In this document: positions 34,201 to 45,746 of the stretch, piece by piece
Layout of the letters: every line of letters starts with the position of its first letter
How positions within the stretch are numbered: position 1 is the stretch's first letter
Assembly: GCA_037367355.1 (NCBI GenBank)
Contig: CM074698.1
Location: forward strand, 3,658,001-3,722,000
Direction of reading: 5' to 3'
DNA: 64,000 nt
DNA from: Neoscytalidium dimidiatum
Taxonomy: Eukaryota > Ascomycota > Dothideomycetes > Botryosphaeriales > Botryosphaeriaceae
Notes under the pieces: model-generated
Told to the model about the DNA's origin: nothing
Database searches by the model: none
Seen by the model: only the letters and a program-made list of their open reading frames with translations
Program-made: the position numbers and the translations under genes

Positions 34201-35516
34201 CGGCTAGGGCGAGTGGAGGAAGACTGGAAACTGTGCTGAGGCGAGGTCAAACCCTGCATGGAATAGCGCTGAGGACGAGAAAACGCAGAGGGAAAGCCCT
34301 GGTCGCGGTACTCGGGAGGTGTCGTGGGCTCGCTCTGGTGGCCGGCGTAGTTGTTGCGGGTGACGTCCTGCTCGAGGCGGCTGAAGTCGTTCTGAAGGCC
34401 TCTCATCTGGATGTCGTAGAGCTCCATCTCAGCTTCGAAACGGCGGCGTTGTTCCTTCAAGTACTCGTACTCGGCCTTCTTCTTTTCGAGCTGAACGACG
34501 GGGTTAGCGTGGTCGTCAGAGCCGTTCTCGTCACTACCAGAGGTGATAGTGGACTCGGAACGCGGAGGTGAGCTCTGGCCGAAAGCCAGATTGCGAGGAT
34601 TGAAGTACGGCGGGCTCATGAGGGATCAAGTGGGGTGAAGAGGAAGTTTTGTAGAATATCTGAATCAAGATCTTCTGGCAACCCCGAGCGCAGTGAGCTG
34701 CACTGGATTATCTTGGCGATGCGAGGTGCAGCAAAGAAGATCTGAAGCACGACAAACTTTTTGTGCGGAGGCAGTAATGGAATTGCAATCCTGGAGCGGT
34801 GTCGAGCAATTGCAGTTTGTGAGATGTGTGAAGGTGGTGGTGGAAGAGGAGGAGGAGAAGGAAGAGGAGAGAGGGGGTTGGTGGGCGGGTCGAAGGGTAC
34901 GTCTTATACGGCCAAGCCACGCAGACCAGCAAACGGTGGCCTCGTGCACAATAGGGCCAATAGGCCGCATGACAATAGCAAAAAAGGTGAAAATAGACGC
35001 ATTCACTTACCAACTGAACCTTGTGGTACGTCTGCTCGAAATATTAGCGCTATTGTCCAATTCATTGCCAGTCCTCCTCTGGACCACAACAGTGCGCGCA
35101 CCGCTGCCCGCCACACGGAGCGACACAGCGTGCCCACGACCATTTGTTCGACCACCCGCCAAGCTCCCAACATGCGGGCCTTGACTACAACGAAAACGGC
35201 ATATTTTGCGCAAACTTAGCTTCGCACAAAACTGGAAATAGCTTACCGCAGACGTCACTTCAGTGTTCTCGGCAGCCTGCCTACGCTGCTGACCAATTGG
35301 TGACAATGGAGAGAGTGTTGGGACGGTATTCGTCGTGAAGCGTCTCGTCAAGCTGGCACGGGCGTCGTTCGCAGTCGAGGTGTGAGCCTGCATCTGGCTG
35401 GCGATGCTACGAATGGGCGAGGTAAAGCTGGGAAAGGTCGACTCCTCGCGCGGGGACTGGGGGTTGCGAAAGCGACGGTCCTCGGGGCGGTCCCCTAGGC
35501 CGTTGGAGAAGGCCAT
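31232..35516 (-). CDS. Pumilio-family RNA-binding protein (Puf4/Mpt5-like)
   Basis: Exons 35516-35247, 35031-35011 (21-nt microexon coding TYHKVQL), 34490-34042 and 33776-31232; introns of 215, 520 and 265 nt; 1094 aa. Reading joins TSA-TYHKVQL-LEKKKAEYEYLKEQ, a continuous coiled-coil-like helix. The C-terminal part, about residues 650-965, is a PUF domain of eight helical repeats; RNA-reading triplets can be seen in HGCRYLQK, NYLCQK, HGTRALQK, NGNHVIQK, HGCCVLQR, FGNYVVQY, FSSNVVEK and YANYVVQT. The HGCRYLQKQI first repeat and spacing resemble yeast Puf4/Mpt5 rather than Puf3. Such proteins bind UGUA-containing 3' UTRs and recruit Ccr4-Not. The remainder is Ser/Asn/Gln-rich, with an Asn/Gly-rich tail. 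An ATG at 34619 inside the 520-nt intron is in frame with exon 3 and could start a shorter form. Confidence 0.9.
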
Positions 35517-38500
35517 GGTGTTTTACCTGCGTCGCTCCCAGGAATCAGCATTCGCATTCTCTGGCTCTCGCGGAGGAGTCGGGCGGCTCCCGGGCGCTGG
35601 CGGTGTACCTGCGCGCACTGAGGCCTGGCTGGCGCACGAGAGGCCGGCGGCGACAGCACAGCGAGCGGGCAGCTGGAGGAGCGACGTACGGGCAAAACGA
35701 TACACAGGGCGTCGGCCCTCGCGGGGGAGCTTTGCGAGTGCGGGCTGCGCTGGGGGCGCACGGGAGACTGCGAGAGCGGCTGAAGAAGAGCCGCCTGGTG
35801 GTGGTTGTACAGTACAGTGCCTGGTCCGGCCGGGACAGGGCAGCAGCTGGTCGGGGCGCGGGCGAGCAGCGCAGCGGGAGGCCCAACGCGCAGGCGAGCA
35901 GGCGGGGAGAGACAATAGTACAAGCGACGGCAGGCTCAATCCAAACGTACAAGTACACGGCGGGAGAGGCAATCTGGAGGGCAGAGAGTCGGGAACTGGA
36001 GCGGAGGCGTGGTTTCGGGAGACCAGCTTGCGCCAGCCCCAGGGTCTGCCCCCCCCATGCAGCGGCGGGCACTTCAGTCATCCGCTTTTCGACCTTCGCG
36101 GCGGCGCTAAAACCCAGGGCACTCCCCAATAGCCGCTCGCTATTTGCTACCACCTCCCGCCGCGGATACGTATCCAACGCTCGCCCGCGCCAGCACCCTC
36201 GCGCTGCTCTGCACCCGCATCCATGCCATGTACTCTACCTCATGTACGTCCACCGCACGCCGACAGCGCACAATATGCTTATGCTGCCCGGCCTGCGTCC
36301 GCCGCGCGCGGCCGACATGGACATGGGCATGGGCCGCCGCCCTCGTCATGCCACAAGAACCGCTCCCCACCCCAACGACGCGCGCTCACGTCACAACCGA
36401 GCTGGTCTCTGCTGGATCGACGCCAGCAGCCCTCTCTGATCACGCTCCGATCACTGCCGCCGGGCCTCCAGAAGGGAAGCGGTCAGCCTGCTGACTCGCC
36501 GCCTCCCAGCGCGCGAGTGCGCGCAAAGTCAGGGCCCTCGCAGTCCGCCGTCCGCAGTCCGCAGTCCGCAGTCCGCTGCGGGGCTGCCGACGACGCGGCG
36601 AGGCCCAGATGCTTCCTTGGCGCCCCCCGAGACAGGAGCGATCTCTGTGTGACCGCGGGCGAACCGGCTGTGAGGTTCTAGCGACGAGCCCGCCCGACAA
36701 CCTTCCTGCTGCGGCACCGCCCCAGGCCCAGTTAGCGAGCAATTCGCGGAGAAGACAGACAACGTGATTTCCCTCGCCCTTCACCGCTTCTTAAACAAGT
36801 GCCTGGCTAGACTCGAAGCAGCTAGGGAGGCGGCATCGAACCGCCACCCTCTATCGATAAGTGAGCGCCCGCGAGCGAGGTTGGGCTTTGGGCTCGCCGC
36901 CGAGCGCATGGAATCCCAGCCTGCCGCTTCGAGAACGTGACCTGCGCTGCTCGACTTGCCCAAAGCGCGCGCTGCAAAACCGGGCGCGATGACGACTTTT
37001 CGCGGTCCGAAGCGCCCAAAAACTAAGTCCACGACTCGCATGGCCCTCGCATTATGCGGCGACAGCCTCAAAGACACTCGTGATCCCCAGCCGCCGCACC
37101 AGAGTGCCCGCGCCAGCCCTACCAGCCTCGAGGTTTTGCTCTGGCCGCGCCGTGGTGCGTCCGCCGGGACGATCTCGAGATTTGCCGAGCACGGGACAGC
37201 TGTGGGTTTCGCTTTCCGCCGCGGTGGATCTGCGAACTGCCTGCGCATTTGCACCTGCGCCAGCAGTGACTCACCTCAGGCGCGGCGACGCTGTGGGGCT
37301 GCTCGACGACGAAGGGGCTGGTGCGAGGTGCGAGGCGCTGTTGGATGGACTTCGACGAGTGCGCGTGGTGCGTAGGACAGCAGCACCCGTCCCAGGACCG
37401 GCGGATGCAACAGCGCTGTCGCGCCCAACGATTTAGTAAATTACACCGCTGCCTTAGGCTGCTGTGGCTGAACCGTCCTTAAATGCACCTGTCAGTTTCT
37501 CGCACGTTGCAACCGCGGCGCCTTTCCGGATCGTCAACATGAACGGAGAAGGACATTCTGCCGTTGGCTGCGGCAGGGCGTTGATAAGGCCTGGGCAAGG
37601 CTGCCATGTCATATCCACCATCCCCAATGGTCGCGGGGCAAGTCGCACTACCTCTCAGAGGACGAGAACGGGGCCTCATGCCGCGCGAAGCGCCGCGCCG
37701 TTAGCTGCGCATCCTCCCATGTGCAATGTGCAGGGCCAGGCCGCCTGGAGCGCTCCATTTGCCAGTAGCAATCCGCTCGAGACTTGTGCCATATTCCTGC
37801 GAAATTGTGATGAGACTCGTCCGGGTTGGGGATGCTTGCAACCACGTGTCTGGCTTATTTCCATTCGTCAATGTCCAGTTGCCTCTTCTGCAAATGCTCA
37901 CGGGACTTGACGTGGCAGCAATCGTGTCACGATTGGCTCGAGGGTCACATCGGCGATCTCTTCTTGTCTGATGTGCAGATTTTTGTATGTAAGGTACGGA
38001 GCATGGCTTTTGTATCCACAGACTGTACGACAGAGTCTCCGGGCGATCCACCAGCCTCGAACGCCATGGGTCCCGGTAGCCAGTTTGGCGGCGGATGAAG
38101 CAGGCAGGAGGTGATCGAGAGGATTGTCGCAGAGGGTCTTCTCAGACCACAGTACTGAGCTAGGGTTACGGTCGAATACGCGGTGAAATTTGCTCCGAGG
38201 CGGACGAATCTCTGGCTTTATGATTGGCCTGGTTGATATCGCAGCTTGGGCGAGCGAGGAATGTGGTGTGGTTGCCTTGAGCGCATGTGAGAGCATGTGA
38301 GAGAGCCCGTCAGGCAGCACGCCGCAAGCAGAGGGCGGTCGACGGAGCGGCCCAGCGTCAAGCGGGCACCATTCGCGCACTCGCTGTGGTGAGTGCCAGC
38401 GCCGCGTCTGCGGTAGGCAGGCGGTGGGCGTGGCGCGCCTTCCCTGGAGGGTGAGCGCGCGGCAAAAAAAGGCTTGGCGCGGAGCTCGAAGTTCGCGACC

Positions 38501-38609
38501 GACCTACAACCTCGCAGCTCGACGACACCATCCGCGCCCTTGACATCCGCATCTTGCACACACACACCGCCTTTCTTCCTGTTGCGCTTGCCAGCTGAGG
38601 CTAGCCAGT
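35517..38609. promoter_or_regulatory. 3.1-kb divergent intergenic region between Puf and CUS1 genes
   Basis: Both neighbours are transcribed outward, so both promoters and long leaders should lie here. The sequence is GC-rich with many overlapping open frames on both strands that look like composition artefacts. A CAGTCCG tandem repeat lies at 36541-36576. No conserved protein recognised. Confidence 0.45.
36541..36576. repeat. CAGTCCG heptanucleotide tandem repeat
   Basis: About five CAGTCCG/CCGTCCG units in the Puf-CUS1 intergenic region. Confidence 0.75.
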
Positions 38610-40419
38610 ATGTCGGGCGGCGCGAAGAAAGTCCAGTCCAAGAACGCGTGGCGCCGTGCGAAGGCGAAGAAGGAGAAGGCCGAGGTGCGCTCCCAGACGC
38701 TTCCTTAATTTGAGAGTTCACACAAGCTAACAACAGGGAAAGGTTTCATCGTCTAGGGAGGTCTCCGAGCAGCCTACTACTGAGAATAGCGCCGAGGCGC
38801 TCAGCCAGCCCGAGCCCGACACTCAGGCAGATAACAAAAACACAAAGACTACCACCGACGGTGACACCGCCACCTCGAACGCCCTTGCAGTCATCCAAGA
38901 TGACTTAAACCCTGATGACCCGCTATTCAATCAGTTCAAGGATGTCCTCGAAAAGTTTCAAGAATCTGAAAGTGGGGAAAATAATGACAATCAGCCCGTC
39001 CAGAAGCCCGAGATCTACTATGAACAAGATGAGGTTCCTGAAGAGGATGAGGATCAGCCGAAACCGATGTCAAAAAAGAAGAAGAAGGAGCTGAACAAGC
39101 TGTCAGTAGCAGAGCTGAAGGCGTTGGTTAGGAGGCCCGATTTGGTGGAATGGACTGACGTCTCTTCACCCGACCCCCGTCTCCTCGTCGCCATCAAGTC
39201 ACACCGCAACGTCGTCCCTGTTCCAACCCACTGGTCACTAAAGCGTGAATACCTGTCGTCGAAACGTGGTATTGAGAAACCCCCGTTTGCCCTCCCCAAG
39301 TTCATCCAAGAGACCGGTATTGCCGAGATGAGGGACGCGGTTCTCGAAAAGCAAGATCAACAATCCCTGAAGCAGAAACAGAGGGAACGTGTTCAGGGCA
39401 AGATCAACAAGCTTGACATTGACTACCAGAAGCTTTATGAGGCTTTTTTCAGGTTTCAGACGAAGCCGGAGCTGACTAGGTACGGCGAGGTCTACTATGA
39501 GGGCAAGGAATATGAGACCAACTTGAGGCACTTGCGTCCCGGTGAGCTAAGCGAGGAGCTGAAAGAAGCTTTGAGCATTCCGCCTGGTGCTCCACCGCCA
39601 TGGCTGATCAACATGCAGCGCTTTGGTCCGCCTCCTTCATACCCTGCTCTCAAGATTCCTGGCCTAAATGCCCCGCCTCCACCTGGAGGCCAATGGGGGT
39701 TTCACCCCGGTGGATATGGCAAGCCACCGGTTGACGAGTACAACAGGCCCCTCTATGGGGGGGATGTATTTGGTGTTCTTCAACCTAATCAGCCTGAGCC
39801 AGCCGGCGAGCCAGTTGAGAAGACACTCTGGGGTGAGCTACAAGAACCTGAAGAAGAGTCAGAAGAAGAAGAGGAGAGCGAGGAGGAGGAGGAAGACGAA
39901 GACGAAGAGTTGGATGCTGGCGGCTTGGATGCCAGCGGCTTAGTAACCCCAGGCGGAATGGCCTCGACTGTTCCATCGGAATACGGTGGTGCAGAGAGTG
40001 TTGGAGGAGACTTCACTCTGCGCAAGCAGCGCCGTGGCACTGAGACCGAGGAACCTACACAGCCGCGCTCGGCTTACACAGTCGTGCCGGAACAAAACAT
40101 CAGGACGTCGGGTTTCTTCGGTGGCGAGAAGGCTTACGATCTCAAGTCTGCACAGCAGAATTTGCCGGTTCTTGGACAAGAGGATAACAGTAGACGAAAG
40201 AGGAAGGCAGGCGATGTCGACGTCAGTGTTGATGTAGACGCTCTTGAGAGGGATGATAGGTTGAGCAAGGACGAAGTTCGGAGGCAGTATGACTCTCAGC
40301 GCCAGGCCGAGCAGCAGGGAAGCTGGGGATCCGCCTACCAGGAGGATCTCAGCTCGATGATTGCCGAAGAGAGCGCCAAGAGGCTTAAGAAAGATCAAGA
40401 GCGCCGCAGCAGGCGTTAG
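38610..40419 (+). CDS. CUS1: Splicing factor 3B subunit 2 (SF3b145/Cus1)
   Basis: Exons 38610-38684 and 38737-40419; 52-nt phase-0 intron (GTGCGC, branch GCTAAC, AACAG); 585 aa. SF3b145 is a U2 snRNP component that binds p14/SF3b49 and anchors U2 at the branch site. Order: Lys-rich N-terminus (MSGGAKKVQSKNAWRRAKAK), acidic linker, the conserved DUF382 block from about residue 155 (RRPDLVEWTDVSSPDPRLLV, VPTHWSLKREYLSSKRG, FIQETGIAEMRDAVLEKQ), then the Pro-rich PSP domain at about 311-366 (PPPWLINMQRFGPPPSYP, IPGLNAPPPPGGQWGFHPGG), an acidic Glu run, and a helical basic tail. Length is close to fungal orthologues. Confidence 0.95.
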
Positions 40420-41206
40420 CCTTCGCTTCACGAAAGGAAGATTACAAGGCTATGTGGGAAAAGGCAGAAGCGAAAGAGGTCACAAATGCTTAAGATTGGG
40501 CCAGATTACTGGATGATTGTAATAGCTGGGGCTCAAGATACCAGTTCAAGTTGGATTCGGGACATGCATAAGGGAAAGCTTCCATAGCCGGCGGGCGTTG
40601 CTGGATGGGCTGGGTTTCCGGGATCAGGAAGGAGTACCATAAGATCAATGCTTGCACAATTCTGCCTGGGAATCCGAAGTCGACTGCCGCAATGCCTCGC
40701 CGGGCATACGTTCAGACGTGATTGTGCCGAGAACCGGGAAATGGGGGTTTGAGTGACAGCTGAGGGACCGTTTTCTGGGCGTGTGCGAGCTGATGAACTC
40801 AAGTGAATACAGCACAGCGGGCGGCTACGGCACCGTAGGATGGACCAACCAGGTAACACGATGCGACCCAGAGATCCGGCGGATTGATGTGGACATGCTG
40901 GAACAACAGGAGCGTCGTGCCGCCTCACATGAGCGCAGTCACATCCGTAGGTGATCTGCTAGGTCCCAGAGCCAGCTTCGTCTCGGAGCGCTGGAAAAAG
41001 TGCACTTGAGCCGGCAGCAGGTAGGCAGAGGCTCTGGCGGCGGACGCACCGATCGCGATGACGCCTGGTCACGTGCTTGCGGCGAGAACAAGCTCCTTTC
41101 TCGTTAGTTTTCTCTCGAACATCGCTGGCGCTTCAGACCGACCAACCACTTTGACGCGACTCTGCCGACTCGACGCTCGACACCTAGGCCGAGACACGTC
41201 ATCGCC
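40420..41206. other. Intergenic, CUS1 3' UTR and promoter of the RS-rich gene
   Basis: A 131-codon minus-strand open frame (40533-40928) is present but has no recognisable feature, so I do not call it. Confidence 0.4.
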
Positions 41207-43313
41207 ATGGATCGCGACCGTGACAGGGATCGAAGGTGGGTGATGCGATATCCCATTTTCCTAGCTCTGCAAATCCGCAACATCGACAATTACGGCACCT
41301 TGCTCGCGCTCCAGCTTGGGCCAACACCAACACCGTCCACGCCCGCAAATATATTCAACGCAAGGCTCGAGCTGACATGCAGTCCTACAGGCCTGGTGGC
41401 GAGCGCTATGCACCGCCTTCAGCCTCTACTTACCGTCCTGCAAGATCTCCGCCGCCACGCGACAGCTATCGCTCCACGCGCTCCCCGCCACGCCGTCCTC
41501 CTCCAGCCGACTCGTACGTGCCGTCGTCCAGCAGAGCTCCGCGCCCTCGAACCCGATCGCCCGCATACCGCCGCAGGTCGCGCAGTCCTCGTGGGCCATA
41601 TATCAGGCCGGAAAGTGACACATGGAGAGCTCGTCCAAGATCGCCGCCTCGCCGCGATTATTCTCCCAGGCGGGACTACTCGCCCAGGCGTGACTATTCC
41701 CCGCGACGCGATTACACTCCACCACGCCGGGACTACTCTCCTCGACGTGAATACTCGCCGAGACGCGACTACTCGCCACGCCGGGATGACTATAGGAGGG
41801 ACAAACGGGCCCGGTCGCCGGTGCGCGACTATGCGGATACCGGATATGACAGGCGCTCACCTCGTCTAGACCGTCCGGTGAGGGACAGGTCGCCGCCGCC
41901 GCCATTGAAGAGAAGCAGAGATGTTTCTCCCGTAGGCAGCCGTGGCCGCTCACCCCTTCCTGCCAAGCGAGAGAGACTTGCTTCCCCGCCGCCGAGAGCT
42001 AGCCGCTATGACGAACCTAGGTCCAGGGCTTACAGGCATGATTTCCCTTCATCGAGTTCTGCTGCAGGACGCTTTGTTAATTTGAAGATAGTCCTCCTCG
42101 TCGCGCATACTCGCCGCCTCGTGAGCGAAGCTACCGCCCGCGCTCACGCTCGCCATCCCGTCGCGAAGATAGGGTTGATCCCTACGGCGTTGATTCCTGG
42201 AGACGCCGCTCGCCATCCCCACCAAGGGCTTCTGCTTACGATGCAGGTGTGAAATCGGGCCGTGAGTCCGTGGCATCTTCACGCCGTTCTTCCCCGCCCG
42301 TCCATCCCAGCAGGCTCGGCTTAGTTCCTGAAGAGCGTCCTCCTCCCGAGCACTTCTCTCCACGTCCTCGGTCGCCGTACCGCGCACGTTCAATCGAGCG
42401 CGAACGGTCTCCTCCGCCCCCTCGACGTGACCCTCCCGTCCCCATTCGCGAGCGTGAGTCGTTTTCTAATGGTAGTCCTGCCACTCCTGCTCCCGCACCT
42501 CCCACCGGACCTCGCAATGGCGATGCTACTTTCACCCGTGCCCCTCCAACCGGACCGGCCGCAACAACCAACCGAAACTTCCCATATCCTTCAATGTCGC
42601 CGCCCTCAGGACCTGCCTCTAACGTGCCCATGACGGCGCACGCCCGTCCGGGCAATCCCATACTCTCCGCTCCATCCCGCCCCCGTGGCGGCGGCCGCGG
42701 TGGCTTCGGCGGTGGCGCCGGTCGCGACTTCCAACCATATGACAACGCCGGCGGTGCTCCACCTCTAGGCCCTCGCCGCGGCTCAGGTGCCTGGGGACCT
42801 CGCGGCGGAGGCCCTGGTCCCGTTGGCTACGGCGGTCCACCCTCAGGTCCTCGTGGCGGCGCCCCGCCCTTCCGTGGCTCATCTAACAGCACGTCCACGA
42901 CCTACCCACGCACCCAACGCTTCAACAACCCGGCCGTCCCCACGGGGCCTGCCGCAGGTGTCGCAGGCGGTGTCGCAGGCGGGCCCGTTATCCCCACCGG
43001 ACCTGCCGGCACGGCGGCACTCAACACGAGCAACAGCGCCGTGGCGGCACACCTGTCGGACCTGCCAGCGATCGTGCCCGGCGGCGTGCGCCAGAAGGAC
43101 CTGTTCGACACGAGCCGGCTGCAGAAGCTGGAGGACGAGGCGCGCAAGCTGCGTGAGGCGATCGCGGAGAAAGAGGCGTTGGGCCGGAAGGGCAAAAGGG
43201 AGTGGGAGCGCTTGGAGCGGGAGGGTGAGACGATTAGTCTCAGGGCGGAGTTGGCGGATGAACACTTGAGAAGTTTGAATGGGGAGGGGGAGTTGGGTGG
43301 GGCGGCATTTTGA
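41207..43313 (+). CDS. Arg/Ser-rich, Gly/Pro-rich nuclear protein (SR-related splicing factor-like)
   Basis: Exons 41207-41235, 41391-42020 and 42092-43313; introns of 155 and 71 nt; 626 aa. Starts MDRDRDRDR, then an RS-type domain with about nine tandem copies of RDYSPRR or variants (coded from about 41650 to 41790), more SPPR/RSRSP motifs, a Pro/Gly/RGG-type segment (RPRGGGRGGFGGGAG) and a C-terminal coiled coil (LFDTSRLQKLEDEARKLREA, EKEALGRKGKREWERLER). RS/RGG proteins of this kind act in pre-mRNA splicing or export; no RRM is visible, so it is SR-related, not a classical SR protein. The frame clearly changes between 42020 and 42092: the intron placed there has a weak donor (GTCCAG) but a good branch (TTAAT) and acceptor (GATAG). 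Its neighbour CUS1 also serves splicing, but this may be coincidence. Confidence 0.75.
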
Positions 43314-45287
43314 GGGTGCTGAAGAGCGTTGGGGGAGGTTTGAGGGTCAAGAGGTAAGGCAGGTAAGGGCTCTGTTGGTGGTTGGAGGAAGAGGTTTAAT
43401 GATATCGTGATTGGAGGGCTCTGCTTTTTCTTCTTTCTTGCTGACTCCCCTTTCTTTTTCTCCCAACTTTACCGGGTTTCGGGTTCTTCCTTCTGGACTG
43501 CTTCTCTTTTTCTGGTTTTCGACTCAGACCACTACCATCATCATCGTCGGGACGTTTGCTCATATGCAGGCAAGGTGCTTCAGGCGTCATGCTTTCTTTC
43601 CTCTTTCTTTTATATGATTCTCCTCGATCGTCATGGGCACAGCGCACGGCGACGGCGAAACTCTTTTATTCACAAATCGGCGGGAATTAAGTCAAGACCC
43701 ACACATAACACGCACACACACATATACGGCGAAAATCGGGGGTATCAATTTGCAACAATGAGGAAAGAATAATTCTGAATGCTTTCTTTCTCAAATGCAT
43801 TGAAACGGCGAATCTGGTTTCGAGGGAAAAGAATTATGTAGAGTATGCTGTCGATTTGAACGGGGGGAACGGGGAGGATAGTCGAGAATGGATAATGACG
43901 AGGCCGTGTTGGCAATTACTCTCTGATGTCTGCGCATCTGAATGTACTTTGAGCGTGGCCCTCGCTATTTTCCTTGAGAAGGGGATAATCTCCTATCTTG
44001 TATGTTTGACCGTGCGCGAGGCAGGCGAGCGCCAAATGTACAGAATCAAACAATCTCTGCATACAGGCGGTTGGACAGTGCGTTTTGCAAAGATCATCTC
44101 CTAGATTGTGGACGGCTCGACTCTATATAGGGGTGCTTTGTCCCGCCTCTCCTCCCTTCTGTGGAAGTAGAACCTTTGGATTTGGCGAGGAAGACGGTTG
44201 CCTTGTTGCAGCCTGTGCTTCCAAGTTGCCGACCCGCGCGGAAGCTGCAAGGCTGATCTTCCTCGCCGTAGATCTCTCCACAGGAAGCACCTATGCGTGG
44301 CGGTAGGTGCCGCGTGTGTGGTCCCGATCTACCGTAGCATCACAGATCAAGCCGGGATCGGAGTGGTGGTGAGTGCTGGCGTCCATTCATGAGGATTGCC
44401 TGGCGCCGAAATGGAACTTTGTCTCTCAACTCCGAGGCACGAGGCGGAGCGCACTGGAGGGCTAGTAGCGATAAGAGTTTGCAAGAGCACCGGCGAAGGC
44501 GCCTTTTCATGTCTGAGAACACGCCATCGCGTTGTTCTGCTTGGCAAGTGGGAAGCTGAAGTCCCCCGGGCCGGCGGCACTGCGACCGCCCGCAATATTG
44601 GCGTCTTGTATAGTCAGTAATCCGCCAGGACGACGAGTAGGCTCACCTACTTTGTCGGCCGTGTACCTAGAAAAGCTGGTGCTACTCACCGCCGGTCCAC
44701 ACGTTTCTCGAGTCGGGCGAGGAGCTCCTCGTATCAATTGGGCTTCCGAATTGCAAACATATCACACGCCAACAGGGCAGCAGCAGCAGCGGTGGGTCAA
44801 TGGAGACTTCTCCCCATAAAAAAGACCACTCCCATAAAAAAACTCCTCCCCATAAAAAGAACTCCTACCCATAACAAACAAAATTCTTGCCCAAGAAAAA
44901 AAACCTCCTCCCCATAGAGAGAAACTCCTCCCCATATAGAAAAACTCCTCACCATTAAAAAAGCTCCCATCCTTAAAAAAAAACTCCCCCCGTCCCCGGC
45001 AGATCATCGATGACGTATAATGTGCTGGTTCAACCATCTAAGCCCCCGAGGGTTTCATATATTTTCTTCCAACCGGGTCAGGCTTCACAGCTCGCGACAA
45101 ACGCGCTCACATCCCTCTACCTTCACCGAGGCCTTATCTTTTGTTCCCCGAAAATTCTCTTGTTCAACCATTATCACACCGTGAACCTTGATTCGAAAAG
45201 AACCCCCTCCATCGACATCCATCTACGGTACGTGAAGCACTCTGTAGGAAAAGACCTCACTGATAAGGAACATGTGCAGACACCGCC
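43314..45287. other. 2-kb intergenic interval with a minisatellite
   Basis: Mixed-composition sequence without a convincing gene. The only structured element is the A-rich minisatellite at its right end, just upstream of a small membrane-protein gene. Confidence 0.45.
44806..44990. repeat. A-rich minisatellite, about nine units of 16-20 nt
   Basis: Imperfect tandem copies of a unit like CTCCTCCCCATAAAAAA; a few units have point changes or insertions (one with an extra AACAAACAAAATTCTTGCCC-like segment). Ends about 300 nt before the start of the small membrane-protein gene. Confidence 0.85.
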
Positions 45288-45746
45288 ATGGGAGCCGTTG
45301 CCATCCTCGCCCTCATCTTCGGCGTCCCGGCAGCCCTCGCCGCGCTGCTCACGCTGGTCGAGAGGGCGCAGGGCAAACAGGGTCCAGCCAATGACGGTCA
45401 GTTCTGAACGGCCACGCGCGCGCCAAAGCGGGTTTCGCTCTGACGCCGAACGAACACTGACACGCTAAGAGATCCCGACGCGCCGCCGCCCATGAGCGGA
45501 GCCCGCTACGCCTACCACCTCACCTGCGTCTACGCCCCCAAAGCCTTCCTCGTGGTCTCGATCCTCAACTTCAACTACCAGAAGGCGACCGTCCCTCCCT
45601 GCCCCGAAAAAGCGATTGCTTTGGCCGAGACCGCGGACGAACAGGAAAACGACGACATCGCGAGCATCGACACAGCAACCAATAATAGAAGGAGCTCTAG
45701 CAGCACCGGGCTTCCGCGATACGCGCAAGATGTGGAGGGAGTATGA
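45288..45746 (+). CDS. Small single-pass membrane protein, function unknown
   Basis: Exons 45288-45396 and 45472-45746; 75-nt phase-1 intron (GTCAGT, branch CTGAC, AAGAG); 127 aa. The N-terminus MGAVAILALIFGVPAALAAL is a hydrophobic segment that could be a signal anchor or signal peptide. It is followed by Pro-rich PDAPPPMSG, a second partly hydrophobic region (YHLTCVYAPKAFLVVSILNF) and a polar acidic/Ser-rich tail. I do not recognise a family. Support comes from consensus splice sites that join two frames and from the clean hydrophobic N-terminus; it could still be a chance gene model. Confidence 0.5.

Noticed and set aside
40533..40928. 131-codon minus-strand frame between CUS1 and the RS gene
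   Set aside because: No recognisable feature and no supporting splice structure.
44762..45037. 91-codon minus-strand frame rich in Phe and Gly
   Set aside because: It is simply translation of the A-rich minisatellite.
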